Assembly: GCF_014205765.1 (NCBI RefSeq)
Contig: NZ_JACIIZ010000015.1
Span: 1 to 64,000 of the forward strand
Reading direction: 5' to 3'
Length of the DNA stretch: 64,000 nucleotides
Source of the DNA: Nitrospirillum iridis
Lineage (GTDB): Bacteria; Pseudomonadota; Alphaproteobacteria; Azospirillales; Azospirillaceae
Part shown: positions 44,865-51,820 of the stretch, one piece after another
How positions within the stretch are numbered: position 1 is the stretch's first letter
Layout: each line of letters opens with the position of its first letter
Notes under the pieces: model-generated
Databases searched by the model: none
The model's input: the letters and a program-made list of their open reading frames with translations, nothing else
Told to the model about the DNA's origin: nothing
Made by a program: the position numbers and the translations under genes

Positions 44865-45824
44865 TCACAAAGTCTTGAACCGCTCCGTCGCCTGCACCAG
44901 GGCGGAGCGGATCCCCGGCTCCATGGCGCTGTGGCCGGCGTCGGGCACGACGATGTAGTCGGCCTCCGGCCAGGCGCGGTGCAGTTCATCCGCCGTGCGG
45001 ATGGGGCACACCACGTCATAGCGCCCCTGGACGATGATGGCCGGGATGTGCCGGATGCGGTCGACGTTTTCCAGCAGGGCCGATTCCGGTGTCAGCTTGT
45101 TGTTGCGGAAGTAGTGCGCCTCCATCCGCGCCAGGCCCAGGGCGTGGTTGTCCTCGCCGGAGGCCGACACCAGTTCCGGGCTGGGCAGCAGGGTGGAGCA
45201 GGCGCCCTCATAGACGCTCCACACCCGGGCGGCGGCCATGCGGGTCTGCGGGTCGGCGGAGGTCAGGCGGCGGTAGTAGGCTTCCAGCAGGTCGCCGCGC
45301 TCATTCACCGGGATATGGGTCACGAAGGTGGACCAGGCCTCGGGGAAGAAGGTGCGCATGTCATACAGGAACCAGTCGATCTCCTGCTGGCGCATCAGGA
45401 AGATGCCGCGCAGCACCAGGCCCTTCACCCGTTCCGGATGGGCTTGGGCATAGGCCAGCGCCAGGGTGGAGCCCCAGGAGCCGCCGAACACCAGCCAGCG
45501 ATCGATTTCCAGCATCGACCGCAACTGTTCCAGATCCGAAATGAGGTCGGGGATGCCATTCTCTCGAATCTCGCCCAGGGGCGTGGACCGGCCGGCGCCG
45601 CGCTGGTCCAGGATGACGATACGGTAGTGCCGGGGGTCGAAGAAACGGCGGTGGGTGGGCGAGGCGCCGGCCCCGGGGCCGCCATGCAGGAACACCACAG
45701 GCGCGCCATACGGATTGCCGGCTTCCTCCCAATAGATGGTATGCAGGCCGCTGACGGCCAGCGTGCCCGTCCGGTAGGGTTCCAGGGATGGGAAAAGATC
45801 GCCGCGCGCCATGGGTCGGTACAC
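44865..45824 (-). CDS. pip: Proline iminopeptidase
   Basis: 319 residues. Alpha/beta hydrolase of peptidase family S33: VFLHGGPGAGASPTHRRFFD, DQRGAGRSTP, nucleophile S116 in FGGSWGSTLALAYAQ, a cap domain with WSVYEGACSTLLPSPELV, the Asp in VQGRYDVVCP and the His in PDAGHSAMEPG. It cuts N-terminal proline from peptides in the cytoplasm. The start may be M1 or M5. It converges on the antiporter gene with repeat copy D between them. Confidence 0.95.
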   Translation of the reverse strand: MYRPMARGDLFPSLEPYRTGTLAVSGLHTIYWEEAGNPYGAPVVFLHGGPGAGASPTHRRFFDPRHYRIVILDQRGAGRSTPLGEIRENGIPDLISDLEQLRSMLEIDRWLVFGGSWGSTLALAYAQAHPERVKGLVLRGIFLMRQQEIDWFLYDMRTFFPEAWSTFVTHIPVNERGDLLEAYYRRLTSADPQTRMAAARVWSVYEGACSTLLPSPELVSASGEDNHALGLARMEAHYFRNNKLTPESALLENVDRIRHIPAIIVQGRYDVVCPIRTADELHRAWPEADYIVVPDAGHSAMEPGIRSALVQATERFKTL

Positions 45825-45933
45825 CAGATTGCTCGAATAGGGGGCGAAGTGTAGGCCAAGGCCCGCCCCCAGCGCAAACCCAACCGGCCCCGGGACGTTT
45901 GCCCTAACCTGTTTCGCGGGAGCTTTTACAGGG

Positions 45934-46359
45934 ATGACACAGCCCTTTGCCCTCTTCAGCGAGGAGTCGCTGGCCGTTCTGGTGCGGGTCTTCTATGACC
46001 GCGTGCGCCAGGACGACCTGTTGGGCCCCATTTTCCACGGCGCGGTCGGCACGACCGAGGAGGCCTGGGCGCGCCACCGCGCCCGCATCGTGGACTTCTG
46101 GTCGTCCGTCCTGTTGTCAACCGCCCGCTATGAGGGCCGGCCCATGGTGGTGCATGCCGGCTTGCCCGCCATCGGCCCCGACCATTTTCGCCGTTGGCTG
46201 GCCCTGTTCGACGACACCGCGCGGAGCCTGTTCACGCCCGACGCCGCCGCCCGCCTGGCGGAGGTCAGCACCCGTATCGGCCGCAGCCTGCAGATGGGCT
46301 TGGCGGTGGCACGGGGGCAGGACGCGGGTGCCGGGGCTGGCTCAGGGCTCCCCCGGTGA
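45934..46359 (+). CDS. Group III truncated hemoglobin
   Basis: 141 residues. Truncated (2-on-2) globin of the type found in Campylobacter Ctb-like proteins: LAVLVRVFYDRVRQDDLLGP, FWSSVLLSTARYEGRPMVVH and GPDHFRRWLALFDDTARSLF. The proximal His is in the HFRRW helix. These globins bind O2 or NO and help in nitrosative stress or low-oxygen respiration. The last residues overlap the converging nuclease gene by 18 bases. Confidence 0.93.
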   Translation: MTQPFALFSEESLAVLVRVFYDRVRQDDLLGPIFHGAVGTTEEAWARHRARIVDFWSSVLLSTARYEGRPMVVHAGLPAIGPDHFRRWLALFDDTARSLFTPDAAARLAEVSTRIGRSLQMGLAVARGQDAGAGAGSGLPR

Positions 46360-47271
46360 TGTCTGCGGAGAGGCGCCCTCTTCCTGCGCGGTGGCGCGCG
46401 CCGGCCGTCGACGGGGCCAGCGGCCATCGGTGGTGACGATCTGGTCGGGGTGGGTGACGCGGATCATGGGGCCGTTGTGGTCCTCGACCCAGCCCCGCAC
46501 CTCGATGGCGCGATCCCTCAGGTCCAGCGGGTCCAGATGCCGGGCGCGGAAGGCGGCCAGGTCACGGCGGTCGATCTCCACCGTGAAATCGGTGCGGCGG
46601 TCGGCGCCGAAGTTCAAGTAGACGCGGTCGCGCGCCTCGGCCGCCTCCAGCACCCGGCCGGTGATGATGGCGTAACGCCCCTGGGCCCGAAAGGCGGTGT
46701 CGGGATCGCCCACGGCGTAGAAGCCGTCGGCCCACAGCCCCACCCCATGGGCGCGGGCGTAGCTTTCCGCCCGGCGCAGGGCCGCCAGGCCCTTGGGCGC
46801 GTCGGGATGGGGCGCCAATTCCACCCACCCCCGGCGCAGCAGCATGTCCTGCACCCACACGGGCCGCCGGCCGTCGCGCACCACCAGGTGGGCCAGCACG
46901 CGGCCATACCGGTCATGGTCGGCGCCGCCCAGCATCAGGCTGACGGTACGGTTCAGGACCAGGGCCTCCAGCGCCGCCCGCGAGTCTTCCGCCAGTGGCC
47001 ACGGGGTGCGGCCGGCTTCGCCGTCCTGGGCCCGCCCGCCGCGCGGCAGCCGGGGCGCCAGGATGCCCGCCAGGCGCACCACCCGGCCGTCGCGCAGGCT
47101 GACCGTGTCGCCGCTGAGCACGCCGATGACCACGCCGCTGCCGGCGGGGGTGAGGCCGTGAAAGGTCTTGGCACGGCGCTCGCGATGCGGGCTGTGCGCC
47201 CGGGCGCTGGCGGGCGGGGCTAGAAGCAACAGCGCCGACAGCGCCAGCAGGGCGATTCGCCAAACGTGCAT
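46342..47271 (-). CDS. Exported thermonuclease (SNase) family protein
   Basis: 309 residues. Signal peptide about 1-23 (ALLALSALLLLAPPASARA). The SNase-like core shows GVVIGVLSGDTVSLRDGRVV, VRLAGILAPRLPRG, GADHDRYGRVLAHLV, LLRRGWVELAP and AESYARAHGVGLWAD. The active-site arginines are partly in RLAG and DRYGR. Residues about 195-290 form a second beta-rich domain (YAIITGRVLEAAEARDRVYL). It probably acts in the periplasm on nucleic acids or is a degenerate SNase fold. Confidence 0.85.
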   Translation of the reverse strand: MHVWRIALLALSALLLLAPPASARAHSPHRERRAKTFHGLTPAGSGVVIGVLSGDTVSLRDGRVVRLAGILAPRLPRGGRAQDGEAGRTPWPLAEDSRAALEALVLNRTVSLMLGGADHDRYGRVLAHLVVRDGRRPVWVQDMLLRRGWVELAPHPDAPKGLAALRRAESYARAHGVGLWADGFYAVGDPDTAFRAQGRYAIITGRVLEAAEARDRVYLNFGADRRTDFTVEIDRRDLAAFRARHLDPLDLRDRAIEVRGWVEDHNGPMIRVTHPDQIVTTDGRWPRRRPARATAQEEGASPQTSPGEP

Positions 47272-47361
47272 CGTGGGTAGGTTCCGGCAACCGGCGCGCG
47301 ACGACGATACGGCAGCACCGCCGCAAAGGAAAGCTGGGCAAAGGAAGGCCGGGCAAAGAAA

Positions 47362-47394
47362 AAACGGCGCGGACCACCAGGATCCGCGCCGCTG
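47362..47394 (-). terminator. Minus-strand terminator at 47.37 kb
   Basis: CGGCGCGGA (47367-47375) pairs with TCCGCGCCG (47385-47393). Read on the minus strand it is followed by a run of T (47366-47361). It ends some minus-strand transcript coming from 47.4-47.6 kb, supporting a small gene or RNA there. Confidence 0.7.
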
Positions 47395-47399
47395 AAAGT

Positions 47400-47588
47400 T
47401 TACGCGTTCTGCCAGAACCGATTGATGGCACGGCCGCGTATGCCGTTGATGGGGCGTCTGGTGTTTCTGCCTGTCCGGGTCGTCGGGTCCGACCCTAGGA
47501 GGCCAAGGACGCGAAGCCAGAAACTTTGATGAGGCACAATTCCGTCGGTTCCATCGTCTGCGGTCCCCTTGTGGGTGTTGCTCTGCAA
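47400..47588 (-). CDS. Possible small basic protein (62 residues)
   Basis: A 62-residue reading frame with a TTG start (47588-47586) preceded on its strand by GAGGGGGG. It ends TAA just before the terminator at 47362-47394. The product has a basic second half (RTGRNTRRPINGIRGRAINR). No family recognised. Base composition is less GC-rich than neighbours. It could instead be a small RNA; the terminator supports transcription, not translation. Confidence 0.35.
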   Translation of the reverse strand: MQSNTHKGTADDGTDGIVPHQSFWLRVLGLLGSDPTTRTGRNTRRPINGIRGRAINRFWQNA

Positions 47589-47717
47589 GACACCCCCCTC
47601 AATGCAAGGGGGGGGCCAGCGGCAAGTAGTTCGTTGTGTTAATTAATTTCGGGATGAAGCCCCAGGCTTTCCGCGAATTCCGCTGATCATCCTCTTCGGG
47701 CGCGCGAGTGGACAATT

Positions 47718-47777
47718 GCATTAAGTAATGCGTAATGCGGTAACGGGGCGCGAGACGGGCGTTGTTGCATAATGCAA
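47718..47777. promoter_or_regulatory. Palindromic sites upstream of the adenylate cyclase gene
   Basis: GCATTAAGTAATGC (47718-47731), an extra TAATGC (47733-47738) and TTGCATAATGCAA (47765-47777, perfect) share the half-site TAATGC / GCATTA or ATGCA. They lie 95-155 bases before the ATG at 47872 and look like operators of one dimeric regulator. Confidence 0.5.
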
Positions 47778-47871
47778 TATGCTCTCTTGGAATTCGCCCC
47801 ATGTCCGGCACGGAGGCACCTGCCCCGATGCCGCTGTTGCCGCCGGGCCGCCCGGCAGCTACCGTGCCGTC

Positions 47872-49869
47872 ATGAGTGAAACGACACAGGCCCTGGAAAG
47901 GCCGGCGGGGGGATGTCCCATCCGGCGGTCCGCCGTGCGCGTATCCATCGCCACCGCGCTGCTGCTGGGGTTCGGCACGCTGGTTCTGGTTGCGGTGGCC
48001 AGCGTTCTGATCCTGGGTTTCAGCACCTCTACCCGCAATACGGCGGCGCTGCTGACCGACAAGGTCATCCTGGCGATGGACGGGATGACGGTGCGGGTGC
48101 GCGCCCAGTTGGATCCCGCCCAATATCAGGCGGAATTCCTGGTGGCTTCCATGCAGCGGGGGGAGATCGACACCGCCGACAGGGCGCGCCTGGGTCAGAA
48201 CTTGCGCTCCGCCCTGGCGGCGTCGCCCCAGATCACGGCGGTCAGCTTCCTGGCCGCCGACGGCACATGGACCGTGGCCCGCCGTACCGGGCCCACGGAC
48301 GCCGAAATAATGACCATGCCGCCGCCGCCCAACAGCGATCTCCTGATGCAGGAGATGAAGGCGGCGCGCATCGCCCGCTGGGTGGACCCCGTCTGGTCGG
48401 AGGAGCAGGAGACCAGCTTCCTCACCGTCCGGGCGCCGGTGTGGTCGCGCGATGGCCGCTTCCTCGGAGCCGTGCTGGTGGGCGTCAGTTTCGCCGACCT
48501 GTCGGGCTTTCTGGGTGAGCTGGACAGCAGCCAGGGCGTCACCGCCTTCATCCTGTTCGATGCCCAGCACGTGCTGGCCCACCCGGCCCTGATCGGCCGC
48601 ACGTTCAGCTTGGCTGGCCGCACCCCGCCGCTTCCCACCCTGTCCGACCTGGGCGACCCCGTGGCCGCCGGCATCTGGCAGCGCCAGCCCCCGGGCCGGG
48701 GTAGTGCCAGCGATGCCTTGGGCGGCAAACTCCGCGACCTGGATTTCCGCCAGGCCAGCGTGGGCGACGTCGACTATGTCTATCTGCTGCGCGACCTTAG
48801 CGGTTATGGCGCCCAGAACTGGACCCTGGTCATGGCCCTGCCGCAGCGCGAGGTGGACCAGGAAATCCGCCGCGTGCGCTGGTTCGGCCTGGGCGGCGTC
48901 GCCATCCTGCTGGTGTCGGTGGCCCTCAGCCTTATCCTGGGCAAGACCATCAGCCGGCAGATCCGAGGCCTGTCGCAGGCCGCCACCTCGCTGCGGGATC
49001 TCGACTTCCACGCCGTGCCCTATCTGCCCGACAGCCGCCTGCGCGAACTGTCGGACGCGGCCGCGGCCTTCAACACCATGCTCACCGGGCTGCGCTGGTT
49101 CGAATCCTATGTGCCCAAGGCCCTGGTGCTGCGCCTCATCCGCCGGGGCGACCATGCCGGCTCCATCCTGTCGGAGGAACGCGACGTCACCGTCATGTTC
49201 ACCGACATCAAGGGGTTCAGCACGCTGGCCCAGAACATGACGCCGGCGCAGACCGCCTCGCTGCTGAACGAGCACTTCACCCTGCTGTCCGCCTGTATCG
49301 AGGCGGAGGGCGGCACGGTGGACAAGTTCATCGGTGACGCCGTCATGGCCTTCTGGGGCGCCCCCGACGATCAGGCCGACCATGCCGCCCGGGCGCTCCG
49401 GGCCGCCGCCGCCATCGACCACTGCATCCGGGAAAGCCATGACGAGGCGGTGGCCCAGGGGCGGCCCGCCATCTGCCTGCGCGTCGGTATCCATTCCGGC
49501 CCGGTGGTCGTGGGCAACATCGGCACCGCCAGCCGCATCAACTACACCATCGTGGGCGACACGGTGAACGCCGCCGCCCGGCTGGAGGCGCTGGGCGCCG
49601 ATTTGGCCGATCCGGCCGCCGCCTGCATCGTGCTGGCCAGCGCCGACACGGTGGACGCCGCTGGCGATTGCGGCGTGCCCATGACCGACGTGGGCGAGTT
49701 CAGCCTGCGCGGCCGTACCGGCCAGGTGCGCGTCTGGCAGTTGGCCGATGGCGTGCACGGCCCCCGCGACCCGGTCGGTCCCGTCGGGGAGACGGTGGGG
49801 GAACCGAGGGTCGAGCCCCACTGCCCGGTGCCCCGCTGCCCGGATGTGACCACGCCCCAGCCGGTATAA
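47872..49869 (+). CDS. Membrane adenylate/guanylate cyclase with Cache-like sensor
   Basis: 665 residues, start ATG 47872. TM1 at 26-50, a periplasmic dCache-like region of about 285 residues (ITAVSFLAADGTWTVARRTG, LTVRAPVWSRDGRFLGAVLV), TM2 at about 338-358, HAMP-like linker, then a class III cyclase domain from about 435. Metal Asp residues D445 (MFTDIKGFSTL) and D489 (VDKFIGDAVMAFWGAP) are present, as is NYTIVGDTVNAAARLEALG. It should turn an extracellular cue into cAMP (or cGMP). Palindromes upstream suggest dedicated control. Confidence 0.93.
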   Translation: MSETTQALERPAGGCPIRRSAVRVSIATALLLGFGTLVLVAVASVLILGFSTSTRNTAALLTDKVILAMDGMTVRVRAQLDPAQYQAEFLVASMQRGEIDTADRARLGQNLRSALAASPQITAVSFLAADGTWTVARRTGPTDAEIMTMPPPPNSDLLMQEMKAARIARWVDPVWSEEQETSFLTVRAPVWSRDGRFLGAVLVGVSFADLSGFLGELDSSQGVTAFILFDAQHVLAHPALIGRTFSLAGRTPPLPTLSDLGDPVAAGIWQRQPPGRGSASDALGGKLRDLDFRQASVGDVDYVYLLRDLSGYGAQNWTLVMALPQREVDQEIRRVRWFGLGGVAILLVSVALSLILGKTISRQIRGLSQAATSLRDLDFHAVPYLPDSRLRELSDAAAAFNTMLTGLRWFESYVPKALVLRLIRRGDHAGSILSEERDVTVMFTDIKGFSTLAQNMTPAQTASLLNEHFTLLSACIEAEGGTVDKFIGDAVMAFWGAPDDQADHAARALRAAAAIDHCIRESHDEAVAQGRPAICLRVGIHSGPVVVGNIGTASRINYTIVGDTVNAAARLEALGADLADPAAACIVLASADTVDAAGDCGVPMTDVGEFSLRGRTGQVRVWQLADGVHGPRDPVGPVGETVGEPRVEPHCPVPRCPDVTTPQPV

Positions 49870-49967
49870 AGTTTTTATGACGTATGGGGGAAAGCCCCCC
49901 GCCGCCGCATCCACCCCCTAGTATCCCGGCGCCGCCCCACCCCGAGGCGGCCCTAGATGAAGAGTGG

Positions 49968-50576
49968 ATGGCGGCCCCCGTGCCCGAACGACACGACGCG
50001 ATCTCCCGGCCGCAGGACGGCCCGCCGCCCGCCCCTTTCGGCGACGCCCGCTTCGGCGACGACAGGGCGCGGTGGCTGGCGGCGCATGTCCTGCCCCATG
50101 AGCATGGCCTGCGCGCCTGGCTGCGGTCCAAGTCCTTCCTGGGCTTCGACGCCGACGACGTGGTCCAGGAAACCTACGCCATCCTGGCGGCCAAGGCCTG
50201 CGTGGCCGGGATCGAGAACCCCCGCGCCTACGCCTTCCAGACCGCCTATTCGGTGGTGCTGCGGCAGATGCGCCAGTCGCGCGTGGTGCCCATCGCCGCC
50301 GTGGCCGACCTGTCGGCGCTGGAGGCGGTGGTGGACGCCCCCTCGCCGGAGGAGGTGACGTCGGCGCGCCAGGAACTGCGCCTGATCCAGGACGCCATCG
50401 CCGACCTGCCGCGTCAGACCCGCCGCGCCTTCGTCATGCGCCGGGTTGAAGGCCTGCCGCAGCAGGAGATCGCGCGGCGCATGCGGCTGTCGGAAAACAC
50501 GGTCGAAAAACATATCGCCCGGGGTCTGAAGCTGCTGGTGGAGCGCTTTGGCCGGGGGCAGCGCGGATCCCCGTGA
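49968..50576 (+). CDS. ECF sigma factor, FecI-like
   Basis: 202 residues from ATG 49968 (GAAGAGTGG upstream); a start at 49884 would add a Pro-rich stretch of 28 residues without a ribosome binding site. Region 2: GFDADDVVQETYAILAAKAC, NPRAYAFQTAYSVVLRQMRQ. Region 4: DLPRQTRRAFVMRRVEGLPQ, then EIARRMRLSENTVEKHIARG. It is followed by a FecR-like gene and a TonB receptor with an STN domain, the standard surface-signalling trio. It would direct RNA polymerase to the receptor gene upon substrate binding. Confidence 0.92.
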   Translation: MAAPVPERHDAISRPQDGPPPAPFGDARFGDDRARWLAAHVLPHEHGLRAWLRSKSFLGFDADDVVQETYAILAAKACVAGIENPRAYAFQTAYSVVLRQMRQSRVVPIAAVADLSALEAVVDAPSPEEVTSARQELRLIQDAIADLPRQTRRAFVMRRVEGLPQQEIARRMRLSENTVEKHIARGLKLLVERFGRGQRGSP

Positions 50577-50601
50577 AGGACCGCCTCGAGTGAAGGACCG
50601 G

Positions 50602-51654
50602 ATGAGCGTGGGCGCAAGACAGAAGGCCGGGGCGGTTGACCTGGCCGCCGCCGCCTGGGCGGCACGGATGGACGCGCGCGCCCTGACCGCCGACGAACGG
50701 GCGCGGCTGGACGCCTGGCTGGCGGCTGATCCCCGTCACCTGGGCGCGATGGCCCGTGCCCGCGCCCTGCTGCTGAGCCGGCAGGACGCGGTCTCCCCCG
50801 CCTTGGTCGCCCCCGACCTCCCACCCCAGCCCGGGCCGTCCCAGCCCGGGCCGCTCCATAGCCGGCGGCGCCTGCTGGCCGCCGCCGCCGGCGTGGCCGG
50901 ATTGGCGGTGCTGGGCGCCGGTGTGCGCCAGCCCGCGGCCCGGCAGATCTACCGGTCGGCATTGGGCGAGGTGCGTCACATCCCGCTGGAGGATGGGTCG
51001 ACCCTGACCCTCAACACCGACTCGTCCGTGACCGTGGTCTACACCGCTGGCCGCCGCCTGGTGTATCTGGACCGGGGGGAGGCGTTCTTTGACGTGGCGC
51101 TGGGATCCGATCGGGCTTTCGTCGTGCGCGGGCCGCTGGCCCAGCTGGCGACGGCGGGCGGCGCGTGCTGCGCCCGCCTGAATGGCGACGGCGCCATGAC
51201 GGTGGCGGTCCTGTCGGGCCAGGTCGCGGTGGAGGGGGCGCCATCGGCCCTGGCGGAGACGCTGGGCCGCGTGACCGGCCGAGACTGGACCCTGCGCGCC
51301 GGCGGACAGGACGCCGTGCTGGTCACCGCTGGGCAGGAGGTCTCCATCCGCCCCGGCGGACGGGGGCATGGCACCCTGGTCAGTTTCGAGACGGTGGCGC
51401 CCGGTGCCCTGGACCGGGCGTTGATGTGGCGGGAGGGGCGGCTGGCCTTCGCCGATGAGACCCTGGCCCAGGCCGGGGCGCAGTTCGCCCGCTATTCCCG
51501 CCGGCGCATCGTGCTGGCCAGCGAGCGCCTGGCCCAGCGCCGCATCTCCGGCCTCTTCGACGCCACCGACATCGCGGGCTTCGCCCACGCCGTGGCCGTC
51601 AGTTTCAGTGCCAAGTATAAAGAAGAGGGTGACGCCATCATTCTTTATGATTGA
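50602..51654 (+). CDS. FecR-family anti-sigma / transmembrane regulator
   Basis: 350 residues, start ATG 50602. N-terminal DUF4880-type domain (AAAAWAARMDARALTADERA), single membrane segment at about 92-112 (RRRLLAAAAGVAGLAVLGAG), then the periplasmic FecR domain (VRHIPLEDGSTLTLNTDSSV, LVYLDRGEAFFDVALGSDRA) and a C-terminal STN-like end (GALDRALMWREGRLAFADET). It relays the receptor signal to the sigma factor encoded 25 bases upstream. A short repeated GTGAAGGACCG occurs in the gap between the two genes. Confidence 0.92.
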   Translation: MSVGARQKAGAVDLAAAAWAARMDARALTADERARLDAWLAADPRHLGAMARARALLLSRQDAVSPALVAPDLPPQPGPSQPGPLHSRRRLLAAAAGVAGLAVLGAGVRQPAARQIYRSALGEVRHIPLEDGSTLTLNTDSSVTVVYTAGRRLVYLDRGEAFFDVALGSDRAFVVRGPLAQLATAGGACCARLNGDGAMTVAVLSGQVAVEGAPSALAETLGRVTGRDWTLRAGGQDAVLVTAGQEVSIRPGGRGHGTLVSFETVAPGALDRALMWREGRLAFADETLAQAGAQFARYSRRRIVLASERLAQRRISGLFDATDIAGFAHAVAVSFSAKYKEEGDAIILYD

Positions 51655-51820
51655 GTCTAAGCGCTGGGGTTCGCCTCAGGTCGCCGCTGGTTGTTAAACT
51701 TAAATGACGTAGTGGCGGAAAGATGATCCGCCGGATCTCTCCCTCATCATGAATGTGAACAAGTGCGATGGGCCGGCAGTACAGCGCCAAGTCGCCAATC
51801 ATCGTTGGGGGAAAGATACA

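Larger units (their letters stand above)
47272..47871. other. AT-richer intergenic region before the cyclase gene
   Basis: Apart from the possible small gene at 47400-47588 and its terminator, no gene is seen. Bases 47620-47790 are clearly more AT-rich than the genome average (for example TTAATTAATTTCGGG) and carry the TAATGC/GCATTA palindromes, so this is the likely control region for the cyclase gene and the minus-strand transcript. Confidence 0.5.

Noticed and set aside
47599-49914. 771-codon minus-strand frame opposite the cyclase gene
   Set aside because: Shadow of the cyclase coding strand; no motif, no signal peptide, biased Gly/His/Gln composition.
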